A stretch of 64,000 nucleotides of DNA from Komagataeibacter xylinus. GTDB taxonomy: Bacteria; Pseudomonadota; Alphaproteobacteria; Acetobacterales; Acetobacteraceae. Below, piece after piece: positions 1-8,179 of the stretch (position 1 is the stretch's first letter; each line of letters begins with the position of its first letter). The notes below the pieces were generated by a model. The model was not told the origin of the DNA. It saw only the letters and a program-made list of their open reading frames with translations, and made no database searches. The stretch lies in assembly GCF_004302915.1 (NCBI RefSeq), contig NZ_QQBI01000016.1, positions 1-64,000 of the forward strand, read 5' to 3'. The position numbers and the translations under genes are program-made.

Positions 1-77
1 CTCAATGGCTGATCACCATATCCGTGCTGGGGAATTTTCCGACAGCACATGTGGGGAATTTTGAAACAGCATTTACA
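1..77. mobile_element. Probable IS21-type insertion sequence end (partial)
   Basis: Two imperfect direct repeats of 20 nt occur 24 bp apart (28-47 and 52-71). Each starts TGGGGAATTTT and ends ACAGCA, and 17 of 20 positions match. Multiple subterminal repeats of this size are typical of IS21-family ends. The repeats stop at a terminal CA near position 77, just where integrase-like coding sequence begins, so the element probably cut the integrase gene. The transposase genes would lie left of the window. The family assignment rests on repeat style only. Confidence 0.4.
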
Positions 78-78
78 A

Positions 79-396
79 CCATTTCAGACCGCTGTAAGCA
101 TGGCCATTCGGGGCGCAGGGCTGCAGGGCATCGTCTGGCACGGCCTGCGTGCCACAGCCGCCAAGTGGATGGCTGAAGCTGGATGCTCGGAGCGAGAAAA
201 CATGTCGATCACCGGGCACACCAGCTCGGCCATGGTCGGTCGCTATGTGCGCGAAGCGAGCCAGAAACGCCAGGCGCGAAGCGCGGCAACAAAGGTGGCC
301 GAGTATCGCTTGAAACAGGGGATTGCCAAACCGGGGGAAAATGGAGTGCCAAACCACAGCAAAGCAGAGGCTGCTAGTGACCCTGAAAAAGCATAA
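79..396 (+). pseudogene. Truncated tyrosine recombinase/integrase (C-terminal fragment)
   Basis: Only the C-terminal part of a phage-type tyrosine recombinase is present. It shows the HGLR box (from WHGLRATAAKW), then ITGH followed by GRYV, which supplies the late His and the catalytic Tyr. The first catalytic Arg and the N-terminal DNA-binding domain are missing. The reading frame is closed by a TGA at 10-12, and the homology starts around FQTAVSMAIRGAGL, directly after a probable insertion sequence end. The nearest ATG in frame is at 49, inside that end, so any product would be a non-functional fragment. It ends 30 bp before a tRNA-Met gene, the usual site for island integrases. Confidence 0.7.
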
Positions 397-426
397 AAAA
401 TGTAGGGAAATCAATCCTAACGCAGA

Positions 427-501
427 TGGTAGCGGTGGACGGATTTGAACCGCCGACCAAGGGATTATGATTCCCCTGCTCTACCGCTGAGCTACACCGC
501 C
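427..501 (-). tRNA. tRNA-Met (CAT), elongator
   Basis: A full cloverleaf reads on the minus strand. The 7-bp acceptor stem pairs GGCGGTG with CACCGCT (one G-U at the end). The D arm is GCTC/GAGC, the anticodon stem GGGGA/TCCCT has loop ATCATAA, and the T arm is GGCGG/CCGTC. CCA is encoded. Loop positions 34-36 read CAT. The G1-U72 end and the sequence resemble elongator Met tRNAs rather than initiator or Ile2. A 10-bp inverted repeat (414-423 and 505-514) flanks the gene. Confidence 0.93.
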
Positions 502-678
502 ATCGCGTTAGGATGAGTGCGGAATACCCGCGCTTATGGGGCAAGTCAACCCGTGTTTTCGCGTTCGGGTTCAAAACACATAAAAAAGCCCCGGATTTGG
601 CACATCCACCCGATAGGGGGTACTAAGGCAGGCTCACCCCTTGACCGGCAACAACCAGCAAAAGGCTGCGCATCCTTC

Positions 679-1908
679 GTGAAAACCGAATTCCTTACAC
701 TTCTGACCCATATCAGGCACCTGTTCGGATGGCTGCCGGGACTGCTGTCCTCCATCCTCATGCTGTGTGTGGCTGGGCTGGTGGCGGAAATGTTCAGCCG
801 GTTCATCACGAAACTCATCGTGCGCATACCGGGGCAGAAGCGCGGGGCCTTCGTGCGTTCGTTCACCATGGCCATGCAGCGCCCGGTGCGCATCATGCTG
901 GTCATCGTGTTTGTGGGCACTGCGCTGCCGGTGTCGGGCCTGCCGTATGACATCATGCAGGCCACCACCCACGCGCTGGTGGTGCTGTTCGTGCTCATGC
1001 TGGGTTATGCCGCCGTCGTGGCCACGCGCATCCTGTCCGATGCCTACCTCAAGCGCATCAATGGCAAGGACGACAAGGACGACATCCTGCTGCGCACCCA
1101 CATGACACAGGTGCGCGTGCTGCGCCGCACGAGCGACCTGCTGATCGGCCTGCTCACCATAGGGGCCGCACTCATGACCTTCGAGCCGGTGCGGCAGTAT
1201 GGCCTCAGCCTGTTCGCCTCCGCGGGTGCGGCGTCGCTAGTGGTCGGTCTGGCCGCCCGTCCGCTGCTGACCAACCTGTTCGCGGGCATGCAGATCGCCA
1301 TGACCCAGCCCATCCGCATGGAAGACCTCATCATCATCAATGGCGACTGGGCCTGGGTGGAGGAAATCACCTCCACCTATGTCGTGCTGCGGGTGTGGGA
1401 CTGGCGGCGGCATATCGTGCCGATCTCGTATTTTCTTGAAAACACGTTCCAGAACTGGACCCATAATTCGGCAGCGCTGATCGGGGTGGTGTTCCTGCAT
1501 CTTGATTTCAACGCGCCGATGGACCGCATCCGCGAGCGCCTGCGCGAGATCGTGCATTCAGCACCATTGTGGGATGGCAAGGAATTCGCAGTCCAGGTGG
1601 CCGATTGCAATGCCCATGTCATGACCGTGCGCGTCATTGCCAGCGCGCGCTCGGCCATGCAGAGCTGGGACCTGCGCTGCGAGATCCGCGAACAGATCAT
1701 CGCCTATCTGCGTGATGAATGCCCCGAGGCGCTCCCGCGTGAGCGCCTGTCGCATGTGGCATCGGTATCGGGGCTGGATGTGATGGCGGACCCGGCATCG
1801 CTGTCGCCGCCTGTCAGGCGGCCGCCGCCGGGGGCCTATCTTGGCCCGCGCAATGGCGCGGGTGGTGGTGGCATGGGGCTCAGCGATGGCGGCCAGGGCC
1901 ATGGCTGA
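679..1908 (+). CDS. MscS-family mechanosensitive ion channel
   Basis: Small-conductance mechanosensitive channel of the inner membrane, which releases solutes on hypo-osmotic shock. From the GTG at 679 (409 aa) there are hydrophobic segments near residues 17-39, 72-90, 98-119 and 152-172. A Gly/Ala-rich pore helix follows (about 174-200, with SAGAASLVVGLAARPLLTNL), then the MscS beta domain with PIRMEDLI and the NGDWAWVEEI stretch. The frame stays open up to an ATG at 517, but those 54 extra residues are polar and overlap the tRNA promoter region, so GTG 679, with AAAGG upstream, is preferred. It converges on uppP with 18 bp between the stops. Confidence 0.85.
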   Translation: MKTEFLTLLTHIRHLFGWLPGLLSSILMLCVAGLVAEMFSRFITKLIVRIPGQKRGAFVRSFTMAMQRPVRIMLVIVFVGTALPVSGLPYDIMQATTHALVVLFVLMLGYAAVVATRILSDAYLKRINGKDDKDDILLRTHMTQVRVLRRTSDLLIGLLTIGAALMTFEPVRQYGLSLFASAGAASLVVGLAARPLLTNLFAGMQIAMTQPIRMEDLIIINGDWAWVEEITSTYVVLRVWDWRRHIVPISYFLENTFQNWTHNSAALIGVVFLHLDFNAPMDRIRERLREIVHSAPLWDGKEFAVQVADCNAHVMTVRVIASARSAMQSWDLRCEIREQIIAYLRDECPEALPRERLSHVASVSGLDVMADPASLSPPVRRPPPGAYLGPRNGAGGGGMGLSDGGQGHG

Positions 1909-1926
1909 GCGCCCCATGTGGCCTGC

Positions 1927-2769
1927 TCAGAACGACAGGTAGAGGAACGCGACCACGCCAGCACCCATGCAGTACCAACCAAACGGACGCAGCGCCCAGT
2001 CCTCATGGTCGCGGAAGTAGCGCATGAGGATGCCCGTGCACACCAGCGCCACGACACCCGCCACGATGGCGGCAATGATGGCCATGTGCATCTGTTCGGG
2101 CTGGGGCGGGGCATGGCGCAGCTTCAGCGCCTCGAGCACGGTGGCGGCCAGAATGACCGGCTGCGCCATGAGGAAGGAGAAGCGCGCCGCATTCTCATGC
2201 GACAGCCCGCGCAGCAGCCCGCCCACGATGCACGCCCCCGAGCGCGACAGGCCGGGGAAGAAGGCCAGGCACTGGAACAGCCCGATCACCAGCGCCTCGC
2301 CAAAGCCGAGGGCTGCGAGCGGGCGGTCGTTGTGGTGGCGCAGGGTGGCGCGCATGCGGTCCACGGCCAGCAGCATGACGCCATTGAGGGTAAGGAAAAC
2401 GGCGGCGTAACGCGCCGTGCCGAACAGGTTGCGGATGGCGTGCTCGAACAGCCCGCCAATCAGCACGGCGGGCACGGTGGCCACGCACAGCAGGGCAAGG
2501 ATGCGGATGCTGTCCATCTGGCACGTCTCGCCATGGCGACCGGCAGCGCCGGTGAACAGCGCAACCCAGTCACGCCAGAAAAAGACCAGCAGGGCGGCAC
2601 AGGTGCCCAGGTGGAGCATGACCAGCAGGGGCAGGAACATCTCCCCATGCAGGTCGAGTGGCCAGTGCAGCATGGCCGGCACGATGGCCGCATGCCCGAG
2701 GCTGCTGATGGGGAACTGTTCGGTCGCCCCCTGAATGATGGCAATAATGATAGCCTGAAGGAGTGTCAT
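1927..2769 (-). CDS. uppP: Undecaprenyl-diphosphatase
   Basis: Integral membrane enzyme that dephosphorylates undecaprenyl pyrophosphate to recycle the lipid carrier for peptidoglycan and other polymers; resistance to bacitracin follows from it. The 280-aa product has the family's N-terminal motif (GATEQFPISSLGH, residues 14-26; usual form E-(L/F)-P-(I/V)-S-S-x-G-H) and the second motif FFPGLSRSGACI. Hydrophobic helices run through the rest. The ATG at 2769 is chosen because it gives the canonical MTLLQAIIIAIIQG start; a G-rich stretch (GGGGGG) lies 5-10 nt upstream. Upstream codons in the same frame give non-family sequence. Confidence 0.92.
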   Translation of the reverse strand: MTLLQAIIIAIIQGATEQFPISSLGHAAIVPAMLHWPLDLHGEMFLPLLVMLHLGTCAALLVFFWRDWVALFTGAAGRHGETCQMDSIRILALLCVATVPAVLIGGLFEHAIRNLFGTARYAAVFLTLNGVMLLAVDRMRATLRHHNDRPLAALGFGEALVIGLFQCLAFFPGLSRSGACIVGGLLRGLSHENAARFSFLMAQPVILAATVLEALKLRHAPPQPEQMHMAIIAAIVAGVVALVCTGILMRYFRDHEDWALRPFGWYCMGAGVVAFLYLSF

Positions 2770-2892
2770 TGTCCCCCCGTCCGTGACGCAGTAGAATGAA
2801 AAGATAAGGCAAGGTGTTGCGCCGCATTCCCCTCGCACCGCATTGCGGCAGCTTTCGGGATGGTGTGGCGCACAGGCGGGCAGGGAGCCAGC

Positions 2893-3351
2893 ATGGCAAG
2901 GCAGAGAAGTGGGGCGATCATATGCAGCGGGCTTGTCCTTCTGGTGGCAGGCGGGTTCTGTATTTACGCCCGGGCCTCGCAAAGCGGCGGATCACATGAT
3001 CGCTATCCTGTCATGGCGCGTTTTGTTTCAGCCAATGGGCTGAAGGTCGGCGCGGATGTTGACATGGATGGCGTGCCGGTGGGCCGCGTCACCTCCATTG
3101 CGCTCGATCCCGCCACCTACATGGCCAATGTGGGGTTTACACTCGACCGCACGGTGTTGCTACCGGAAGATACAGTCATTTCAATCGGTAGCCCCACGCT
3201 CACGGCTGATACCGCCCTGATGGTCGAGGCCGGGCAGGCGCCGGGCCGCATTGCGCCGGGCACGGTCATTACAAATACGCGCGAGCCGCTCAGCCTCGAG
3301 CAGCAGGTGAGCAACTACATTTTTGGCAATGGCGGCCTGCCGGGCAATTAA
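2893..3351 (+). CDS. MlaD-family (MCE domain) lipid transport protein
   Basis: A 152-aa protein with one N-terminal membrane anchor (about residues 7-24) and a single MCE domain (about 32-110: FVSANGLKVGADVDMDGVPVGRVTSIALD). This is the plan of MlaD, the periplasmic hexameric component of the Mla ABC system that moves phospholipids and keeps the outer membrane asymmetric. The ATG at 2893 follows CAGGGAG at a good distance. The usual partners (ATPase, permease, MlaC) are not next to it: it stands alone, divergent from uppP. Its short tail after the MCE domain is usual for MlaD. Confidence 0.8.
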   Translation: MARQRSGAIICSGLVLLVAGGFCIYARASQSGGSHDRYPVMARFVSANGLKVGADVDMDGVPVGRVTSIALDPATYMANVGFTLDRTVLLPEDTVISIGSPTLTADTALMVEAGQAPGRIAPGTVITNTREPLSLEQQVSNYIFGNGGLPGN

Positions 3352-3375
3352 GTTGTCTCGTAAGGGCGCTGGGGG

Positions 3376-3400
3376 CTGACACGCCTCTTGTCGCGACAGG
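3376..3400 (+). terminator. Hairpin after the mlaD-like gene
   Basis: ACGCCT and AGGCGT arms enclose a self-complementary TCGCGA centre; an AT-rich stretch with TTTTTATTG follows about 15 nt later. It could end the mlaD transcript, but the T run is not adjacent to the stem. Confidence 0.35.
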
Positions 3401-3466
3401 CGTAGGTTATATGATTTTTATTGTGTAATATTGTAAAACAGAGAAAAAAAGAGCGTTTTATTGGTA

Positions 3467-3736
3467 ATGGAGCAGGAAGAGGGCGTCTGTATCACACTCG
3501 ACAGGGCAGAAGCGCTGATTCTGTTTGAAATTCTATCGCGGGAAATGGACCGTCCCCAATACGGAAAATTTCAGGCTTTTGCCGGTTCTGATGTGCAGAT
3601 ATGGGCCTTTGACGGACTGCTTGCCGCCCTTGAGCGCGTGCTGCCCGAACCGTTCAGCCACGATTATGACCGGTTGCTGCCAGAAGCCGCCAGGGCCCTG
3701 ATCCGGCGGCGCGGCCGCCTGCCGGGTTCTAACTGA
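3467..3736 (+). CDS. Small hypothetical protein
   Basis: An 89-aa acidic protein I do not recognise. It contains ITLDRAEALILFEILSREMDR near the start, an amphipathic middle (DVQIWAFDGLLAALERVLPEPF) and a basic end (RALIRRRGRLPGSN). No signal peptide or transmembrane segment is visible. A TTG two codons earlier (3461) could also serve as start; ATG 3467 with GAG about 14 nt upstream is preferred. It lies between the mlaD-like gene and an aminotransferase on the same strand, with over 100 bp on both sides, so it is probably its own transcription unit. Codon use looks like that of the neighbouring genes, which supports real coding. Confidence 0.6.
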   Translation: MEQEEGVCITLDRAEALILFEILSREMDRPQYGKFQAFAGSDVQIWAFDGLLAALERVLPEPFSHDYDRLLPEAARALIRRRGRLPGSN

Positions 3737-3862
3737 ACCTGATCCGGGGCTGTGTTGCCCGTGTTGTTCACCATGGGTGTGGGAGGGCTGCCCTTACATG
3801 GGGCGATATTGTCTTGTATGGCAGGCTGCATCTGAAACCGCATTTCCTGTCTTGAGGTCGTG

Positions 3863-5026
3863 ATGACTGTGCCCCGGATTGATCCTTTCCACGCCATGAC
3901 CATCAGCGCGCTGGCGCATGAACTGGCAGGCGAGGGGCGCAGCATCATCCATATGGAGTTCGGCCAGCCTTCCACCGGCGCGCCGCGCGCCGCGATCGAA
4001 CGCGCCCAGCACGTGCTCGCCACCGACCCCATGGGGTATTGGGAAAGCCAGGCGCTCAAGGCCCGCATCGCCCGGCATTATCACGATAGCTATGGCGTTA
4101 CCCTGGCACCCGATCAGGTCATCCTGACCTGTGGCGCATCGCCCGCGCTGGTGCTGGCCGTGACTGTCAGCTTCGTGCCCGGCGCGCGCGTGGCCATGGC
4201 GCGGCCGGGTTACGTGGCCTACCGCAACGTGCTGCGCGCACTGCACATGGAACCGATCGAGATTGCATGTGGCGAGGCCGAGCGTTTCCAGCTCAGCGCG
4301 CAGGCCATCGCCGCCCTTGACCCGGCACCTGACGGGCTGATCCTGGCCAGCCCTGCCAACCCGACCGGCACCATCCTTTCAGCCAGCGAGATGCAGGCCA
4401 TTGTCGCGGTGTGCCGCGCGCGCGGCATCCGCATCATCTCCGATGAGATCTATCACGGCCTGAGTTACGGTGAGCCTGCCCATAGCGTGCTGGAATATGA
4501 CCCGCAGGCGCTGGTGGTGAACAGTTTCTCCAAATATTTCAGCATGGCCCCGTGGCGGCTGGGCTGGCTTGTCGTGCCGCCTGAAAAGGTGGAAGCCGCC
4601 CGCGCGCGCATGGGCAACCTGTTCCTCACGCCCGCAGCACTGAGCCAGCATGTCGCCCTCGTGGCGTTTGACTGCAAGGCGGAACTGGATGGGCACCTGG
4701 CCACCTACCGCCGCAATCGTGACCTGCTGCTCAAGGCGCTACCTGAAATGGGGCTGACCCATATCGCCCCGCCCGATGGCGCGTTTTACATCTATGCCGA
4801 TATCCGCCACCTGACCGATGACAGCATCGGTTTCTGCACGCAACTGCTGCGTGATACGGGCGTGACCACCGCGCCGGGCGTCGATTTCGACCCCGTGGAC
4901 GGGCGGCATTTCATCCGCTTCAGTTTTGCCGTGTCGACCGACCTGATCAAGGAGGCCATCCGCCGCATGGTCCCGTGGTTTCGCGCGCAGGCCGAAAAGG
5001 CGCGGAACGCCCCGCATATGGCCTGA
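3863..5026 (+). CDS. Class I/II PLP-dependent aminotransferase
   Basis: Fold-type I aminotransferase of 387 aa. The family landmarks are in order: CGASPAL phosphate-binding loop (about 90-96), NPTG (166-169), the PLP-nitrogen Asp in SDEIY (D194), and the Schiff-base lysine in NSFSKYFSMAPWRLGW (K224). RFSF near the C-terminus carries the substrate-carboxylate Arg. These motifs fit aspartate, tyrosine or aromatic aminotransferases; the substrate cannot be told. ATG 3863 has TTGAGG five bases upstream; GTG 3860 is the alternative. It is followed by a convergent ATP-grasp gene. Confidence 0.85.
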   Translation: MTVPRIDPFHAMTISALAHELAGEGRSIIHMEFGQPSTGAPRAAIERAQHVLATDPMGYWESQALKARIARHYHDSYGVTLAPDQVILTCGASPALVLAVTVSFVPGARVAMARPGYVAYRNVLRALHMEPIEIACGEAERFQLSAQAIAALDPAPDGLILASPANPTGTILSASEMQAIVAVCRARGIRIISDEIYHGLSYGEPAHSVLEYDPQALVVNSFSKYFSMAPWRLGWLVVPPEKVEAARARMGNLFLTPAALSQHVALVAFDCKAELDGHLATYRRNRDLLLKALPEMGLTHIAPPDGAFYIYADIRHLTDDSIGFCTQLLRDTGVTTAPGVDFDPVDGRHFIRFSFAVSTDLIKEAIRRMVPWFRAQAEKARNAPHMA

Positions 5027-5152
5027 TGCGGGCGGGCCTGCCGCGCGACGGCCTGCTGTCCGGAAAAGCCAGCGTTCCAGACATTCCATCATGTATTTCA
5101 AAACATGGGCTGACAACCACAGGCCCATAGGGCCGGTGCGCCGCGCACGCGC

Positions 5153-6247
5153 TCAGTCGTTGAGCGGATAGGCGGCCATGAGTTTGCGCTGGCGCAGCCA
5201 GGCGCGCAGCATGGCCATCGCGCCGCTGCTCTTCCACCCTTCGCGGCGCTTCTTGGCACCGATGCGGAAGGTCTCGCCATAATGCAGGAACTGCGTGGCG
5301 TAGGCCTCGCGCAGGGTAGTGCGCGCATCCCAGATATGGGTGGCCTCGGAGCCCACGCCGTTGATCTCGATGATCTGGAAATCCTTGCCCTCGCGCAGAT
5401 GGGCGAGACTCAGGGCCTTGGCGTCGATGCGGCCAAAATGAAAATCGGGAATATCGCGCATGATGGCATTCACCCGCGCCGTGAGTGCAGGCGTGATGTC
5501 GGTGGCGCAGTCATGAAAGATCGAGCCCTTGCAGTGATTGCCCGCAAAGACCAGCGGCAATGACTGCCCGGCGGGCGGCACTTCGTTCAGGCGCGGCCTG
5601 AGGCGGGGGATGTAGATGTGCGGCACGAGGCGGGTGCGCGGGTCGGCATGCAGCAGCTCCTCCACCGTGGACCGGCCATCGCCGGTCAGGCAGGGCACTT
5701 CCTTGTAGGTCAGCGAGGTAATGCGCCCCTCTGCCTCATCCGGGTGGCGGATGTAGAATATGCCCACCTCATGCCCGTAGGGGATCAGGTGCTGGAGCAT
5801 GACCGCAACCCCGCGGCCAAAGGCGGCCAGCCCCTCGCGCAGGCTGCCGGCATCGCGCATGATGCGCACGCCCGTGCCGTTGCAGCCCACATCGGGCTTG
5901 AGCACGACGGGAAAGGACAGTCCCGCCTGCTCCATGGCGGCCAGCGCGCGGGCGGTGTCATTCTCGCCTGTGGTCAGCACTGCGTAGGGGGCGATCCATC
6001 TGCGCGCTTCATCGCCCGCCATGTCCAGGATCGAGCTCTTGCTCTCGCCACACAGCCCGCCGGTCTCGATGCGGGGGTTGGCGGCGGTGGGGAGGCTGAA
6101 ATCGCGGTAGCGCAGCCCGAGCATGATCCAGTACAGCACGATGGGGGTATAGAAGATCCAGCCGGGCCAGAACTCGAAGGCGGAAACCGTGGGGGCGGCA
6201 GGCCGGGCCCCGGGCCGGGCGTTCACGGTGGTGGTGGTGTCGGTCAT
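5153..6247 (-). CDS. Membrane-anchored ATP-grasp ligase
   Basis: A 364-aa protein with an N-terminal hydrophobic helix (about 28-46, GWIFYTPIVLYWIMLGL) followed by an ATP-grasp fold. FPVVLKPDVGCNGTGVRIM (112-130) is the nucleotide-binding strand and Gly-rich loop, HFGRIDAK gives a metal-binding Asp (D275), and IIEINGVGSE gives the Glu/Asn pair (E294, N296). D-Ala-D-Ala ligases and related carboxylate-amine ligases share these. The substrate is unknown. The start overlaps the stop of the upstream DedA-type gene by ATGA, so the two are translated together and probably act together at the membrane. Confidence 0.75.
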   Translation of the reverse strand: MTDTTTTVNARPGARPAAPTVSAFEFWPGWIFYTPIVLYWIMLGLRYRDFSLPTAANPRIETGGLCGESKSSILDMAGDEARRWIAPYAVLTTGENDTARALAAMEQAGLSFPVVLKPDVGCNGTGVRIMRDAGSLREGLAAFGRGVAVMLQHLIPYGHEVGIFYIRHPDEAEGRITSLTYKEVPCLTGDGRSTVEELLHADPRTRLVPHIYIPRLRPRLNEVPPAGQSLPLVFAGNHCKGSIFHDCATDITPALTARVNAIMRDIPDFHFGRIDAKALSLAHLREGKDFQIIEINGVGSEATHIWDARTTLREAYATQFLHYGETFRIGAKKRREGWKSSGAMAMLRAWLRQRKLMAAYPLND

Positions 6248-6822
6248 CTGGTCTCGTTACCCTGCAAACGTGCGATCATGCGGCTTATCAGAAGGATGGT
6301 CAGGACAAAACCGCCCATGCCCGCCCATTTCCATGTTCCCAGATGGTCGATCAGGAACTGCCCCACCTGGAGCGAGACAAGGAACAGCATGGTTGTCCAG
6401 ATCAGCGTGGCCGCTATGGCGGCAATGCAGAACAGCCCGAACCGGGCATGGAAGAAACCACATGCGGTATAAAGCGGCAAGCGGGCGCCGGGTATGAAAC
6501 GGCTGATGAACACGATGCGGAACACGTTGCGGTCAAACCACTTGCCCTCGCGCGCGCCGCCGGGCAGCGTGATCCACCGCCGCGCGGGTGGCCACAGGGC
6601 GGCCAGCCTGCCCATGCCATACAGCCCCATGTCACCCACCACGATGCCGATATAAAGTGCTACCAGCGCCACCCACAGGGCCACATGGCCGGTGCGCACC
6701 TGCATGGCGGTCAGGATCGTGGCCGCATCCTCCAGTATGAAGGTGCCGACAATGATCGCCAGCGCCTGCAGCAGGGGCGAGGCGCCTGCCGTTGCAAGGA
6801 AGGCTGTCAGCGACGCGGGCAT
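6244..6822 (-). CDS. DedA/VTT-family membrane protein
   Basis: A 192-aa integral membrane protein of the DedA (VTT/SNARE-associated) family. It has the family's central stretch with FISRFIPGARLPLYTACGFF (the conserved R-F-x-P-x-x-R element), preceded by GDMGLYGMGR and followed by two hydrophobic helices. DedA proteins are linked to lipid-carrier flipping, membrane potential and envelope stress; the exact role here is unknown. The ATG at 6822 is used because the hydrophobic region begins right after it; the frame is open up to 6921, but that part is basic and proline-rich. It shares an ATGA overlap with the downstream ATP-grasp gene. Confidence 0.8.
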   Translation of the reverse strand: MPASLTAFLATAGASPLLQALAIIVGTFILEDAATILTAMQVRTGHVALWVALVALYIGIVVGDMGLYGMGRLAALWPPARRWITLPGGAREGKWFDRNVFRIVFISRFIPGARLPLYTACGFFHARFGLFCIAAIAATLIWTTMLFLVSLQVGQFLIDHLGTWKWAGMGGFVLTILLISRMIARLQGNETR

Positions 6823-7106
6823 GCAGCGCGCTTTTGCACATCCGGGCGGGGCGGGCAGGGTGGTAAACCGTGGCTGGACAAGAACATGCCTTCTGGTCGG
6901 CCCGGCATGCGGGCAGGGCATGCGGGCAGGTAAAAAAGATCGGCCATCCGCCCAACGCGGGGCGGCGCCCGGCGTTCTTGTTGCATGCTTCGCCTATGGT
7001 CACAAACGCGAAATTATGTCGCATAATGTATCGCGCTGCCCGCCAGGGGCGCGCTGGCGCAAGTCAGAGATTGAAACGGGCGTGGTGGCGTGGCACAGCA
7101 TCTGAC

Positions 7107-8123
7107 ATGCTCGTACGTCGTCGCCTCCTTCATGCCGCCGCCGCCTCCCTTGCCGGGGCGGGCGCCACGTGGCTGCTGCCCGCGCAGGCGGCACGCCACA
7201 AGCCCCCGGCCACGCCAGCGGCTGGCGGGGATTACGCAGGCTTCCTCGCCGCCATCCGGCGCGAGGCGAGTCGGCAGGGACTGAACGCGCCAGCCGTGAC
7301 CCGGGCGCTCGACCTGCAGGCGCCCAACGCGCAGGTGATCCAGCGCGACCGCAACCAGCCGGAATTTCATCTCACCTGGGCGGAGTACCGCAGCCGCGTG
7401 CTTGGCGGGCGCAAGCTCAGTGACGGGCGCGCGGCCTTCGCCGCCCAGCGCGGCGTGCTCGAGCAGCAGGTGCTCACCCGCTACAATGTCTCGCCCGGGG
7501 CGGTGATGGGCATCTGGGGGCTGGAATCGGCCTATGGCGCGCTGACCGGCAAATTCACGGTGGTCGATGCGCTGTGCACGCTGGCGTTCGAAGGCAGGCG
7601 GGCGCAGTTCTTCCATGATGAACTCTTCCACGCGCTCGCCATCCTCAACGCGGGCGACATCACGCCAAACCTCATGACCGGCAGCTACGCCGGCGCCATG
7701 GGCCAGCCGCAGTTCATGCCCAGCGCCTACCTCAAATACGCCGTGGATATCGATGGCGATGGCAGGCGTGACATCTGGCATTCCATGCCCGACATCTTCG
7801 GCTCCATCGCCAACTACCTGGCGGGATCAGGTTGGGTGGGGGGCGAAAGCTGGGGGCAGGAAATCACCGTGCCCGACAGCGTGGCGCAATCCGAACTCGG
7901 GCGCACCCACACCCGCACCCATGCGGAGTGGATGGCCATGGGCATCCGCCAGATGGGTGGCGCGCCCTTTGCCGACCCCGCCACCACCGGGGCGGTGCTG
8001 CGCCCCGATGGGCCAGGGGGCGAGGCTTTCATGGTCTATCGCAATTTCGCCGCGATCCGTCGCTATAATCCTTCCGATTTCTATGCGCTGGCCGTGGGCC
8101 TGCTCGGCAACGAAATCACGTGA
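7107..8123 (+). CDS. Lytic murein transglycosylase B family
   Basis: A 338-aa periplasmic enzyme that cleaves peptidoglycan glycan strands with formation of 1,6-anhydro-muramic ends. The N-terminal signal (MLVRRRLLHAAAASLAGAG up to about residue 28, AQA) has an RRR cluster, so Tat export is possible. The catalytic Glu is in GIWGLESAYG (E140), and the GAMGQPQFMPSAYLKYAVD and DIFGSIANYL motifs are those of the MltB family. No lipobox cysteine is present, so it is probably soluble. ATG 7107 starts the signal; upstream codons in frame give non-signal sequence. It heads a plus-strand run of cell-wall and replication genes. Confidence 0.88.
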   Translation: MLVRRRLLHAAAASLAGAGATWLLPAQAARHKPPATPAAGGDYAGFLAAIRREASRQGLNAPAVTRALDLQAPNAQVIQRDRNQPEFHLTWAEYRSRVLGGRKLSDGRAAFAAQRGVLEQQVLTRYNVSPGAVMGIWGLESAYGALTGKFTVVDALCTLAFEGRRAQFFHDELFHALAILNAGDITPNLMTGSYAGAMGQPQFMPSAYLKYAVDIDGDGRRDIWHSMPDIFGSIANYLAGSGWVGGESWGQEITVPDSVAQSELGRTHTRTHAEWMAMGIRQMGGAPFADPATTGAVLRPDGPGGEAFMVYRNFAAIRRYNPSDFYALAVGLLGNEIT

Positions 8124-8179
8124 CGCCGCCCGTCACGCCAGTCGTGCGCGCGGCTGGCACCTACCGGACCAAGGACGCA

